Origin: Paragemmobacter ruber
GTDB taxonomy: Bacteria > Pseudomonadota > Alphaproteobacteria > Rhodobacterales > Rhodobacteraceae
DNA length: 64,000 nt
Assembly (NCBI RefSeq): GCF_009908315.1
Contig: NZ_JAAATW010000001.1
Location: 1-64,000 of the forward strand
Direction of reading: 5' to 3'
The position numbers were made by a program, and so were the translations under genes. The notes beneath the pieces were generated by a model. It did not search any database. It worked only from the letters and a program-made list of their open reading frames with translations, and was not told the DNA's origin. Shown piece by piece: positions 7,729 through 16,816 of the stretch; position 1 is the first letter of the stretch; every line of letters starts with the position of its first letter.

Positions 7729-8435
7729 CACCCGCCCAGCCCTTGCAAGCACAGCGCCCGCTCCGCATTGCGCCGGTTCACCAGCCCGCGCACGACACGC
7801 CCCCCGGCCTTGTTCCACATCAGCAGCGCATCGCAGGCCCCGCGCAGATCGCCCGCCAGCGCGCGGCGCGACATGCTCGATCGGCAGAACCCGGCAGACC
7901 CGATGTTATACGCGGCAGAGATGAACGCCGCCCGCGTCTCGGCTGGCAACACCGCAGGCAGGCAAGGCCGGATCGCCCGCTCGAACTCCGCCACGCCGCG
8001 CGCCAGCATCGTCTGGCATTCCTCCAGCGTGGCCACATCGCCCATCTGCACCCCGCGCGTCTCGCCGTAACAGATCGTCGGCACCCCCACGATGTCGCGA
8101 TAGGCGCGCAGCTCCACACCCTCCCACGGCGCGATGATCGCTACCGCTGCAGCCAGCGCCGCGCCAAGGCCCGCCACCCCGGCCACCCGGCGCGAAACCG
8201 CCCCGTCGTCATCGCCAAGGAACGCCCGCAAGGATCTCTGCACCACCAGCCGCGCAACCATGGCCGCCACCGTCACCAGCCCCGCCAGCGCAGCGAACAC
8301 GCCTGGCGGCAGGCCGATCAGATCGGGCGAAACGAAGGCAAGAAACACCTCCACCGCCGAAAGCACCACCGCCACAAACATCAGCCGCATCGACCATGCG
8401 CGTGTCATCACCGCCCGCCACCCGCGAACCCACAT
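7728..8435 (-). CDS. Holin-like membrane domain fused to GH24 lysozyme (endolysin)
   Basis: The 235-residue protein combines two parts. Residues about 15-75 hold two hydrophobic segments (LMFVAVVLSAVEVFLAFV and GVFAALAGLVTVAAMVARL), resembling small phage holins of the DUF7940 kind. After a charged linker (FLGDDDG) a third Ala/Gly-rich segment (VAGLGAALAAAVAIIAP) runs straight into the lysozyme domain. The catalytic E-x8-D-x5-T of phage GH24 muramidases is intact: WEGVELRAYRDIVGVPT. The rest (AAYNIGSAGFCRSS, GLVNRRNAERALC) is typical. The third segment placed just before the catalytic Glu resembles a SAR (signal-arrest-release) sequence. It degrades murein at lysis. The ATG at 8435 is preferred; internal GTG codons just before the third segment could give a shorter lysozyme. 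Confidence 0.8.
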   Translation of the reverse strand: MWVRGWRAVMTRAWSMRLMFVAVVLSAVEVFLAFVSPDLIGLPPGVFAALAGLVTVAAMVARLVVQRSLRAFLGDDDGAVSRRVAGVAGLGAALAAAVAIIAPWEGVELRAYRDIVGVPTICYGETRGVQMGDVATLEECQTMLARGVAEFERAIRPCLPAVLPAETRAAFISAAYNIGSAGFCRSSMSRRALAGDLRGACDALLMWNKAGGRVVRGLVNRRNAERALCLQGLGG

Positions 8436-8466
8436 CACCTGCACCCCTTTCACTGTAGAAACACCC

Positions 8467-8817
8467 TTAGCGCGTGGGACCGCCCCCGCCGTGCCGGATC
8501 GCCCAGATCGTGCCAACGATCACGCCAAGCGCGGCCAGTACCTGCGCGCCACGCACGATCCAGCGCGTGGCCTGATCCCCCACCTCAAAGGCGATGGCGA
8601 CCGCAGCCACACGATCCACCAGCGCCTTCTCATTGCCCGGCTGCGGCACCATCAGCGCCTGATAAAGCCGGTCGATCTTCTGGCTATCCTCATGCCGCAA
8701 GGCCTGCGCATCTGCCGCTTGCCGTGCCTGCGCATCCACTGTTTCGACCAACGCCGCGATCTCCGCCCGCATCGCCTCGAACTCCGCCCGCGTCACCGCC
8801 CCCTTGCGTTCGGTCAT
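8467..8817 (-). CDS. Small phage membrane protein, possible holin component
   Basis: The 116-residue product has a charged, helical N-terminal half (FEAMRAEIAALVETVDAQA, RHEDSQKIDRLYQAL) likely to form a coiled coil and one C-terminal transmembrane segment (VLAALGVIVGTIWAI, about residues 93-108) followed by a short basic tail. Its ATG overlaps the upstream stop (ATGA) and it precedes the holin-endolysin gene, so it belongs to the lysis module. XhlA-like haemolysin/holin partners have this layout, but no family signature is clear. Role in lysis is inferred from position. Confidence 0.55.
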   Translation of the reverse strand: MTERKGAVTRAEFEAMRAEIAALVETVDAQARQAADAQALRHEDSQKIDRLYQALMVPQPGNEKALVDRVAAVAIAFEVGDQATRWIVRGAQVLAALGVIVGTIWAIRHGGGGPTR

Positions 8818-9254
8818 TCGGGCCACTCGATCACCGGCAGGCCCGCGATCACATCCGCTACCGCAGGCGGCGGGACCGCCGTTTCCTGCATGGCATAGGC
8901 GGCCAGCCACACGGCATCGCGCCACGCCACAAAGGCCTGCGCCTCCGCCGCCCAGGCTGGCACCGTCGATGCCACATAGGATGCCAGATGCGCCGCGCCG
9001 TTATAGCCCTTTGCCTGCGCGGTCGCCTCGACATGGGCATCTATCGCGGCAGCGCAGATCGCCTGAAAGGTTGCAGGATCGTAGGTCCACCCTTCACCCG
9101 CCCAGACCATGCGCCCATCCGGCGGCGGCACATCGACCTCGACCGCGCCCTCGGGCGGCGTGGCCCCGTCACCGAAAGCGCCGATGAACCGGCCTTGGGT
9201 ATCCACGAAGAACTGCGTATTGACGAAGCCCCCGATCACTCGATCATCCTCCAT
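8814..9254 (-). CDS. Tail-fibre-associated protein (phage tail assembly type)
   Basis: This 146-residue acidic protein follows the large tail-tip gene with a TGATG overlap. It begins with a short beta-rich segment (FVNTQFFVDTQGRFIGAFGD), has a proline-rich linker, a GWTYDPATF segment and a helical C-terminal half rich in Trp and Ala. Proteins placed after receptor-binding genes with this make-up are commonly tail fibre assembly or baseplate-attached proteins. No catalytic motif is seen. The assignment rests on position and composition. Confidence 0.5.
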   Translation of the reverse strand: MEDDRVIGGFVNTQFFVDTQGRFIGAFGDGATPPEGAVEVDVPPPDGRMVWAGEGWTYDPATFQAICAAAIDAHVEATAQAKGYNGAAHLASYVASTVPAWAAEAQAFVAWRDAVWLAAYAMQETAVPPPAVADVIAGLPVIEWPE

Positions 9255-10891
9255 CAGCGCGCCCTCACGATGTACTGCCAGTTGGCCGCGTTCAGCGTCA
9301 AAGACCCCCCGGAATTGTTAAGCGCGGTGACGGATGCCCCGGTTCGCACCATGATCGCAGTTTGGTTCCAGGACACTGCCGCGCCGGCCACGATGTCCAC
9401 TTCATCCCCAACAGCATAGGGCGACTGCGCCGTGATGCATCGGGCCACCAGCTTCACCTCTGACGGCGCACGCGGCAGCCCATGGAGTAGGGTCAGAAGC
9501 GACGCAGACGTGATGGCCTGCGGCGCGCTCAGATAGCGCCAGAACATTTCGGCGGCGTATACCCACGGCAGCCACCCGCCCGCGCTCAACTGCCGCGCCG
9601 CGCCGCGCTGGGGAATGACCAGATCGCCAATTATTACCGGGGCAGCCACCACGCGCTGCATGACACTTCGGATCGGGCTGCCGGGGAAAACATCTGTCAC
9701 CGTGCGCACCGGCTCATAGCCGGTGCGATTCAAGCCCGCCTCCATCTGCAGCGCCTTGATGCGGAAGGTCACATCGATCACATCGCCCGCATCGCATTGA
9801 AAACGGATAAAGGTCCGCACCGCGTCCCGCCCGCTGCCGATGGTCATCGAAACCGACGAAAGTTCATCCGAACTGCCCGCGATAATCGGGCCAAGGTTTG
9901 TCCCGGTGCTGCTGCCACCCGTCCGCTGGTTCAAGGCCACGCGCAAGCCGCGCCCCGCAGACAAAGACCCCGCAATCCGCCGTGCGATGAAACCCGCCGC
10001 GAACTGCGCGCCTTCGGCAGTGGCCTGCTGCGACTGCATGACGTTGTAGATACCGTCATGCACCCCTGTCGCAGTCCCCTGCAGCCGGTAATCCGCGTAA
10101 GGCAGGCCATCGCCATCGACCCCCGTTGCGACCTTTGTCGCGGTCAGGCCATTCTGGACAACGGGCGTTGGCCAGGGCGTTGAATTACCGACATCCGCAG
10201 AACCCATGGCAAGGTTCTTGTAAGCGGCAGTCGGGATCACTTCGACCAGATCAGGCGGGCCAACCAGCGGCGGGCCATTGGTAAAGCCCGTCGCAAGAGT
10301 ATAAACCCGCTCTTTCGCAGGCAGGCCGATGCAGGTCAGCGTGTCCAGATTGCCAGAAAACAGGCCCGCGAATTCGCGCGCGGCAAAGCCGATGGCCTGC
10401 GCATTCGCGGCGCTGGCCATGGCGATGATGGAAGCATCGGTCGCCTGCGTGGCAAAACTCTGCGCCAAGTTCGCCTGCACGGTCGCCTGCGCCAGATAGG
10501 CCAGCATGGTCGCCAAGGCGTCACCCTGCAACGGCACATACTGCCCGCCGTTGATCACCTGCATGGGCGTCAAGGGCTGCGGTGACGCCCAGATCACCGC
10601 CGATCCCAACGCCGCGGTCTCACGCCGCCCATGCTCGGGGTTCCACCATGTCAGCGTCACCCGATAGGCCAGCGGCAGGACCACGCCATCCTGCTCATTC
10701 AACGCACTGGCCCACAGCAGCCCGTCCATCTGCCCGGTGCTGTCCAGCGAGAAGATATCCGGCCCTGGCGCGACGATCCGCCCATCTTCCCGCCCCGGTG
10801 CGACCAGCAGCCACTCGACCCGCGCATTCGGCGGGACCGTGTTGTCAGGCATCAGGATTTGCCCGGTGATCCGGGTCATCGTCAAAGGCAT
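9254..10891 (-). CDS. Putative receptor-binding / tail tip protein
   Basis: The 545-residue protein lies downstream of the tail hub gene, where siphoviruses carry receptor-binding proteins. Residues 1-110 look like an attachment domain (RITGQILMPDNTVPPNARV, YRVTLTWWNPEHGRRE), a helical Ala/Gln-rich stretch of about 130-185 suggests a trimeric coiled coil, and the remainder is beta-rich with Gly/Ser/Thr content, as in fibre carbohydrate-binding modules. The C terminus ends in repeated short beta elements. Host-range determination is inferred. This gene has more A/T-rich codons in its middle than neighbouring structural genes, in keeping with exchange of host-range domains between phages. Confidence 0.6.
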   Translation of the reverse strand: MPLTMTRITGQILMPDNTVPPNARVEWLLVAPGREDGRIVAPGPDIFSLDSTGQMDGLLWASALNEQDGVVLPLAYRVTLTWWNPEHGRRETAALGSAVIWASPQPLTPMQVINGGQYVPLQGDALATMLAYLAQATVQANLAQSFATQATDASIIAMASAANAQAIGFAAREFAGLFSGNLDTLTCIGLPAKERVYTLATGFTNGPPLVGPPDLVEVIPTAAYKNLAMGSADVGNSTPWPTPVVQNGLTATKVATGVDGDGLPYADYRLQGTATGVHDGIYNVMQSQQATAEGAQFAAGFIARRIAGSLSAGRGLRVALNQRTGGSSTGTNLGPIIAGSSDELSSVSMTIGSGRDAVRTFIRFQCDAGDVIDVTFRIKALQMEAGLNRTGYEPVRTVTDVFPGSPIRSVMQRVVAAPVIIGDLVIPQRGAARQLSAGGWLPWVYAAEMFWRYLSAPQAITSASLLTLLHGLPRAPSEVKLVARCITAQSPYAVGDEVDIVAGAAVSWNQTAIMVRTGASVTALNNSGGSLTLNAANWQYIVRAR

Positions 10892-10910
10892 CGACCGCCC
10901 CCCTGGTTTG

Positions 10911-13013
10911 TTAAAGACCGAAGTAAAGGATCACGGTAAACGGCCCGGCGCGCGGGCCGCTGATACCGGCGCTGTTGATCGGCTCGATCCAGTAGACATA
11001 CGTTTCCGACTGGACCGTGCTGCCCTGCTGCGGCACGGCTCCTGTCGGTGCATCGATCACGCTATCCGATGCGCCTGCCGCGCCGATCTCATGCAAGACC
11101 GCCGCCGCCTCGCTGAAAACAGTCGTCGTCCCGCGCCAGATGCGCACACCGAAGTAAGGCGCAGGTGAGGCCATCCATGACAAGTTCACCTGCCGCCCCG
11201 TCCCGGCAGTCACCGATACGACCGGCAAGGCCGCAGGCGCGGCCGCAGAGGGGTTCAAGACGACTGGCACCGGCACAGCGGGCCACCAGCCCGACACGCG
11301 CCCGCTACCCTCCCGATTGCGCGCCTGCGCCTCGTAATCCTCGCCACTGATCAGACCGCGCACCGATGCAACGGTTTGCCCTTCCGCGACCGCCACCGCC
11401 GTCCAGTCGGTTTCGCCAACCTTCCGATACCGAAAATCCTGGATCAGCCCTGCCGCCTGCGCAGGCCACCGCCAGCGCAGCACAGCCGCCGCCGACACTT
11501 GCACCGCCCGGCCCCACAAACCCACCGGCTCCGGCACCACGTTGACCGATCCGACCTCGCCACGCTGCGCCATCTCGGGTTCCTCGACCGCCGCGTTGAA
11601 TGCGAAATCTGCCGCCGATGCCGATACGGCCTCAAGCCGGAACGTCAGCCCGCCCGCATCCCGCGACAGTTTCTTGACCTCTACATCGAACACCCAAGCC
11701 GGGTTTTCCGACGAAAGGTCGATCCGCAGGAACCGCTGCCCGATGCACTCATAGCCGATCAGCTTGACCACACCCGACAAGCGCCAGCGCGCCCACTGCT
11801 GCCGCCCGATCCGCTTTGTGATCCTGCAGCCCTGATTGTGGTTTGTGACCGCAAAGCAGTCATCCACACGCCGCTTCCCGTTGGGCGTGATCACAATGGC
11901 CCCGGTCGTACCCTCCAGCCAGCCATTGGCCGGTTCGGTATATCGCAGGCAGAACTCACCCGGCAGATCAGGCCCATGATCCGAATCCGACACCTGCACC
12001 GAAAGGAAATCAGCCGCCGTCAGCGTCACCGTGGGCGCGATCCAGCGCCCGACCCGGAACCCCACCTCGCCCAAAGGCGTCTCCCAGAAGAACGCATCAC
12101 AGGCCAGACCCAGCGCCGCGCGCACATCTTCCCAGTTCATATCGTCGCGGATTACCGCCCCCACGGCCCACCGCTTGCGCGACACGCCGTTCCGATCCGT
12201 CACGATCTGATCGCAGATCGCCGCTTCCTCTGCCACCACCGCCCAATCCACAGGCTTACCGAACACGACTGAGGCCTCATGCGCGATCACAAGCGCGGCG
12301 TTGTCGGTGTAGCCATAGGTCGCAGTGCGCGGATCGTAGATCTGATCATGACCCTCCCACACCGGGGCATACTCCCACTCGCGGGAATTCGGATAGATGG
12401 TCTGGAACGACTCCTGCGGCGGTTTCTTGGCCTCGATTACCGCATGGCTCAGACCCGCGAAGTTATGCGCCGGGCCGATCTCAGCAAAGGCAGCATCCAG
12501 ACCGGGATCGACCCCCTGCCCCGGCAGGCCGCGATAGGTACGGATCGCGCCGAACCCGGCAATCGGCGCAGTGGTTACCGCACCGGCCGCGTCCAGCATC
12601 ACCTGTGTCTTGTCCAGCCAATGCTCGACCGGGCCTTTCGTGCGATGCGCGGCGATGATCACCGAATAAAACCGCGTGGCGCTGAAAAAGCCGGTGAACC
12701 CTTTCGGCCCCCCTTTGCGCACCCGACCATAGACCCGCTCCATCGCTGACAACGGCTGCGACTGGTTCGACATCACATCCTGCGGCGTAGGCTGAGGCAC
12801 CCGCCGCTGCGCCATCCGGGCGCTCAACGCATTCAACCCGACCACCAGCGCCAGCCTGCCCGCGATGGTGCTGAAAAACCCGCCCGCGCCGAAGGCCCCG
12901 ATCACGCCGCTGATGATCGATCCGATAAACCCCAGCACGGGCGCGGCATGCGCCGGGTCAGGGGCAACGCAGAACAGCAGGACACAGGCCAGCAGACCCG
13001 GCTTAAACCACAT
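10911..13013 (-). CDS. Tail tip / host specificity hub protein (lambda J / GTA gp15-like)
   Basis: This 700-residue protein is the central tail hub. After an N terminus containing a signal-peptide-like stretch (LLACVLLFCVAPDPAHAAP) and a Gly-rich hydrophobic segment, it has the phage J-type core (PLSAMERVYGRVRKGGPKGF, DLPGEFCLRYTEPANGW, VTNHNQGCRITKRIGRQQW) and C-terminal fibronectin-III-like domains (about residues 510-690). It forms the distal tail end and positions receptor-binding proteins. The start at ATG 13013 overlaps the upstream peptidase gene by 11 bases. The N-terminal exported-looking segment is odd for a protein assembled in the cytoplasm. Confidence 0.8.
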   Translation of the reverse strand: MWFKPGLLACVLLFCVAPDPAHAAPVLGFIGSIISGVIGAFGAGGFFSTIAGRLALVVGLNALSARMAQRRVPQPTPQDVMSNQSQPLSAMERVYGRVRKGGPKGFTGFFSATRFYSVIIAAHRTKGPVEHWLDKTQVMLDAAGAVTTAPIAGFGAIRTYRGLPGQGVDPGLDAAFAEIGPAHNFAGLSHAVIEAKKPPQESFQTIYPNSREWEYAPVWEGHDQIYDPRTATYGYTDNAALVIAHEASVVFGKPVDWAVVAEEAAICDQIVTDRNGVSRKRWAVGAVIRDDMNWEDVRAALGLACDAFFWETPLGEVGFRVGRWIAPTVTLTAADFLSVQVSDSDHGPDLPGEFCLRYTEPANGWLEGTTGAIVITPNGKRRVDDCFAVTNHNQGCRITKRIGRQQWARWRLSGVVKLIGYECIGQRFLRIDLSSENPAWVFDVEVKKLSRDAGGLTFRLEAVSASAADFAFNAAVEEPEMAQRGEVGSVNVVPEPVGLWGRAVQVSAAAVLRWRWPAQAAGLIQDFRYRKVGETDWTAVAVAEGQTVASVRGLISGEDYEAQARNREGSGRVSGWWPAVPVPVVLNPSAAAPAALPVVSVTAGTGRQVNLSWMASPAPYFGVRIWRGTTTVFSEAAAVLHEIGAAGASDSVIDAPTGAVPQQGSTVQSETYVYWIEPINSAGISGPRAGPFTVILYFGL

Positions 13014-13425
13014 AACCGACCCCCCAAGCCGCCCGCATCGCGACCACATCCCGCGCGATGCACGTCACACCCACCTCGGCGCGCACCGCCCAGAACCTTT
13101 GCCCGAACAGCACAGCGCCATGCGGGCGCATCCGCCCGCGCTCATCCGGCACATCGATCACCGCCACATCCCCGCGCACCGGCGCATCCGTAAGCGCCAA
13201 GCCCGCCGCCGCCATGCGCGGCGCGACCACGGCCAGCGGATCGGAATACCAGCGCAGCACCCGCTCCGCCTCGGCCGCCGATCCATAGGTCAGCCGCAGA
13301 TCGGCAGCGGGATCGACCCCGCGCACCGCCCGCACCCAATCCGCTGCCATCAGCACACAGTCTGACTGCCCCCACAGGAACGGCTCGACCTGCTGCAGGT
13401 TCACGAAAGCCAGCAGACGGTCCAT
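13003..13425 (-). CDS. NlpC/P60-like tail peptidase (DUF6950 type)
   Basis: The 140-residue protein sits where lambda K or GTA gp14 sits, between the minor tail proteins and the hub. It has the core of an NlpC/P60-like cysteine hydrolase: WGQSDCVLMAADWV with the candidate nucleophile Cys23, followed by RGDVAVIDVPD and RPHGAVLFGQRFWA with the candidate His near 101. Such tail peptidases help assemble the tail tip and cut murein during DNA entry. The small size and the GDVAVID pattern suggest the DUF6950 branch. Start ATG 13425 overlaps the upstream stop (TGATG). Confidence 0.75.
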   Translation of the reverse strand: MDRLLAFVNLQQVEPFLWGQSDCVLMAADWVRAVRGVDPAADLRLTYGSAAEAERVLRWYSDPLAVVAPRMAAAGLALTDAPVRGDVAVIDVPDERGRMRPHGAVLFGQRFWAVRAEVGVTCIARDVVAMRAAWGVGYVV

Positions 13426-14018
13426 CAGAACAGCTTTTCCGGCTGGCGGTTGTCCTGCGGCGCAAAACGCAGCGAAGGGTTCGCCACCCCGCCCAGCAGC
13501 TTGGCATGGTCCTCTGTCGTATAGAACCAGCCCCGCGCCTCATTCCGCCCGGCATAGACGCCCTCATAAGTCAGCGTCAGGCTGCGCTGCACCGGGCCAT
13601 TGATCCCGAACCTGATGGATTGCATCGTCAGCCGCGCCAGCGGCAGCGGGGCCACCTGCGGCTGCCACAGGTCCGACTGCGCAAACAGCGGCTGCACCAG
13701 GAACGTGATGGGGCGCCCCCGCACATAATCCGCCCCCAGCGCCTGCACCTGCGCCATCAGCGGATCATCGGCGCGGTCAGGGTCGCGGAAATAGTTCATC
13801 GTGATCGATCCCGCCGGGGCGGTCCCGTTGATGCTCATCTCCTGCGCCGGAACATCCAGCAGCCGCGACCCGACCCACACCTTGCCGGTCGTATCGGTGA
13901 ATCTGCCATCCTCGCCCAGCAGGAACCCATAATCCCCATCAGGCGTGTTCACATTGGCAAGATGCAACACCCCCACCAGATCGGCGCGGCAGTCAAACCC
14001 AGCCGGAAAGAAACTCAT
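13425..14018 (-). CDS. Minor tail protein
   Basis: The 197-residue product lies between another minor tail protein and the tail peptidase, the place of lambda L or GTA gp13. It is beta-rich (HLANVNTPDGDYGFLLGEDG, KVWVGSRLLDVPAQEMSING, SLTLTYEGVYAGRNEARG) and carries the motif FGINGPVQRSLTL. It is probably part of the distal tail ring around the hub, linking the tape measure to the tail tip. No enzymatic motif is visible. Start ATG 14018 overlaps the upstream stop (ATGA). The assignment is by synteny. Confidence 0.65.
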   Translation of the reverse strand: MSFFPAGFDCRADLVGVLHLANVNTPDGDYGFLLGEDGRFTDTTGKVWVGSRLLDVPAQEMSINGTAPAGSITMNYFRDPDRADDPLMAQVQALGADYVRGRPITFLVQPLFAQSDLWQPQVAPLPLARLTMQSIRFGINGPVQRSLTLTYEGVYAGRNEARGWFYTTEDHAKLLGGVANPSLRFAPQDNRQPEKLF

Positions 14019-14668
14019 CGCGTGATCCACTCCGAAAGGACCAGCCGGGGCGCGGCCACGCGGTCCATCCCATAGGCCGGATTGCCCGCCCCCAGATCGG
14101 TATTCAGGAACACCCCGCGCGCCAGCAGATCGATCTGCGCCCCTGCCGGGATCGCGCGGCGCAGCATCTCCACCTGCAGCGTGACCGCCGCGCCCGCGCC
14201 GCTCCGCCCGGTCACCAGAAACGGCCAGTCCTGATAGGAAAGGTACTGGCCCACCCGCACGGGCTGCCGGGCCGCGCGCTCATCGATCACGATGCTGGCG
14301 GCCCCGGCAAGGCTTGACCCCACCGCCAACGCAACCGGGCGCGGCTCCACCCACTGACCTGCCAGATAGGCGCGCCATTCCTGCAGCACCTCACCGCGCT
14401 CCAGCTGCAGGCCGATGGGATCGATCATCGCCACGCGCACCGCGTTCTGCCGCCCGCGCAGCCGCGCCCGGATCGCACGGAAATGCCCGATCATGTATTC
14501 CGGCAACACCAGCTCGGGCGCCGCGATGAACCGCGGAAAGCCGGTCACCACCACCTGATCGCCGCCGCGCACATCCTCGCCCGCACTGCGCCCGCGCGGG
14601 TCGATATCCCAATCGACCTTGGACAGGCGCAGAAAGATCGAAGGCAGATCAATGATCGAACGGATCAT
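14015..14668 (-). CDS. Distal tail / minor tail protein
   Basis: Immediately after the tape measure gene (ATGA overlap), this 217-residue beta-rich protein occupies the usual position of a distal tail protein. Segments such as VTGFPRFIAAPELVLPEYMI, LAGQWVEPRPVALAVGSSL and GQYLSYQDWPFLVTGRSG are compatible with a tail tip ring subunit. It has no catalytic motif. It is one of two adjacent minor tail proteins whose precise roles cannot be separated from sequence alone. Confidence 0.6.
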   Translation of the reverse strand: MIRSIIDLPSIFLRLSKVDWDIDPRGRSAGEDVRGGDQVVVTGFPRFIAAPELVLPEYMIGHFRAIRARLRGRQNAVRVAMIDPIGLQLERGEVLQEWRAYLAGQWVEPRPVALAVGSSLAGAASIVIDERAARQPVRVGQYLSYQDWPFLVTGRSGAGAAVTLQVEMLRRAIPAGAQIDLLARGVFLNTDLGAGNPAYGMDRVAAPRLVLSEWITR

Positions 14669-16806
14669 ACCGTCCCCCGCTGGTCATAGGTGTTCGCCAC
14701 ACCGGGAAAGGCGCGTTGCGTCTCGGCCTGCGATGCGCTCACGATCTGCACGGTCTGCCCGCGCGCCTCGCCCAGCCATTCGGCCTTAAGGCCATCCGCC
14801 AGCGCGATGGTCAGCACGCCGCCACCGCCGATGGCCTGCACCCCCAGCGCACCAGAGGAATCCCGCGTCAGCGGCATGATCGCCTCCGGCCCGGCCTCGC
14901 CCATCACGCCCAGACCGCCCGACATCGCAAAGGCCGTGGCCCCGCTGACAATGCCGCCTTTGGCAAAGGCCATCACCCGGCCCTGATCGAACGCGCCACC
15001 CTTGGCAAAGCCCAGCAGATCACCGATCCCGCCAAGGAAGCCACCGCCGCTGAAAATCGAAGAAAACAGCGAATTCGTCGCCGCCTCGGCCAGCCGCGAC
15101 AGCACCTGCGACAGCGCATCCCGCGCGCTCATCGACCCGCTGATCAGCCCCTGGAAAACCTGCTTTGCCGTCTGCCCCACACCCTGCAGCGCCGACTTCA
15201 TCGAATCCGCAGGCGCACCGATGGCCTGCGCAACGCCGGTCATCGCGCCCTGCACCCCCGGCAACCCGTCCTGCAGGCCCAGCTGCAGGCCTTGCGTGAT
15301 GAACCCGCCCATCTCGCGCATGACGCGGGACGGCGACTGGATACCGAACCAGCTGGCAAAGTCTGCCGTCAGGCGATCCGCCTTGTCCTGAAACCAGCCG
15401 ACCATCGCATCCCAACGCTCGGTGATCCCGGCCTTCAAGCCGTCAACGATATCGCGCCCGAATTGCATGAACTCTGTTGCCCAGCCGGTCGCCAGCGCCT
15501 TGATCGCCTGCCACCCGTTCTGAAACGCGCCCTTCACCCCAACCCACAGTGCGGCGAAGTATTCGCTGATCCCGGTCCAGTTATTGTAGATCAGCGCGGC
15601 AGGCTGATACTCCGCCAGCACCAGCTTGACCGCATCCCAACCCAGCCGAACCCCAGCCTGAATCTCGGACCATCGGGCATCGAACCAGCCGGTGATCCCG
15701 TCCCAGTTCTGATAGATCAGGACCGCAGGCATATAGATCGCCAGCGATGCCTTGATCGCTTCCCAGCCCACCGCGACCCCGGCCTTGATGCCCTCCCACA
15801 GACCTGCGAACCAGTCCGTGACGCCATCCCAATTCTGGTAAAGCTGATATGCGCCGTAGGCGACACCCGCGATGGCCGCGACCGCCAGCGCCACCGGCGC
15901 AGAAATCGCAGCAAACGCCCCCGCAATCACCCCCAGCGAACTGATCGCCAGCCCCAGCCCGATCAGCAGCGGGCCGATCACCACCGTCAACCCGGCAAAG
16001 CCCGTGATGGCCTGCTGCACCCCATCCGGCAGACTGTTGAACCAGTTCGCCGCCTGGATCAGGTAATCGGTCAGCTGCGCCAGAACCGGGGCCATCACGC
16101 CCGCGATCTGCATCGAAACCCCATCCAACGCCAGCCGCAGCTTGTCCAGGTTCTCATTGAACTTGCCCGCCGCGTCTGCCGTATCCCCATCTATCACCAG
16201 CCCAAGGGTGCGCGCCTCATCGGCCAGCGCGCGCAACTGATCCGCCCCGCCGTTCATCATCAGCAGCATGTCGGCCCCCGACCGCCCGAACAGCTGCATC
16301 GCCAGCGCGGTTTTTTCGGCACCATCCGGCAGCTGCGCAAAGCCATCCGCCAGATCGGCCATCACCGCATCCGCACTGCGCACCTCGCCCGCAGCATCGG
16401 TGACACTCACCCCGAGTTTTGCGAATGTCGCCTGCGCCGCCTCGCTGCCCCCCGCTGCCGCCGCCATCTGGCGCGACAGGTTCCGGGTCGATGTCTCCAG
16501 CCCTTCCTGCGAAACGCCCAAAACATTCGCCGCGTAGGACAGCGCCGAATAGGCCTCGACCGAAACGCCCAGCTTCTCCGCCGTCTCGCCCATGGCATCG
16601 GCCTGATCGATCTGCCCACGAATGGCCATGCCGATGGTCGCGCCCGCCGCACTCATCGCCGCCCCGGCGGCGGCGATGCCATTGCCGATGGCCTTCATCC
16701 GCCGGTCGAACCCGGCAAGGCTTTTCTGCGCCGCCGTCAGGCCCTTCTCAAACGCCGCCGAATCCAGCGACAGAACCGCCCGCAACGCGCCGACAATGGC
16801 TGCCAT
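14665..16806 (-). CDS. Tape measure protein
   Basis: The 713-residue protein sets tail length and is ejected with the DNA. The N-terminal part is typical (AQKSLAGFDRRMKAIGNGIA, GMAIRGQIDQADAMGETAEK with SALSYAANVLG after it), a hydrophobic middle (ITGFAGLTVVIGPLLIGLGL onward, about residues 265-325) could insert in the membrane, and three repeats of about 48 residues follow around residues 330-480, each with YQNWDG(V/I)T.WF or a variant and GW.A(I/V)K. At about 1.5 angstrom per residue, the usual rule, it would give a tail of roughly 100 nm. It follows the two-frame tail chaperone gene, as in lambda and GTAs. Start ATG 16806 is the only sensible one. Confidence 0.88.
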   Translation of the reverse strand: MAAIVGALRAVLSLDSAAFEKGLTAAQKSLAGFDRRMKAIGNGIAAAGAAMSAAGATIGMAIRGQIDQADAMGETAEKLGVSVEAYSALSYAANVLGVSQEGLETSTRNLSRQMAAAAGGSEAAQATFAKLGVSVTDAAGEVRSADAVMADLADGFAQLPDGAEKTALAMQLFGRSGADMLLMMNGGADQLRALADEARTLGLVIDGDTADAAGKFNENLDKLRLALDGVSMQIAGVMAPVLAQLTDYLIQAANWFNSLPDGVQQAITGFAGLTVVIGPLLIGLGLAISSLGVIAGAFAAISAPVALAVAAIAGVAYGAYQLYQNWDGVTDWFAGLWEGIKAGVAVGWEAIKASLAIYMPAVLIYQNWDGITGWFDARWSEIQAGVRLGWDAVKLVLAEYQPAALIYNNWTGISEYFAALWVGVKGAFQNGWQAIKALATGWATEFMQFGRDIVDGLKAGITERWDAMVGWFQDKADRLTADFASWFGIQSPSRVMREMGGFITQGLQLGLQDGLPGVQGAMTGVAQAIGAPADSMKSALQGVGQTAKQVFQGLISGSMSARDALSQVLSRLAEAATNSLFSSIFSGGGFLGGIGDLLGFAKGGAFDQGRVMAFAKGGIVSGATAFAMSGGLGVMGEAGPEAIMPLTRDSSGALGVQAIGGGGVLTIALADGLKAEWLGEARGQTVQIVSASQAETQRAFPGVANTYDQRGTV

Positions 16807-16816
16807 GCCTTACCTC

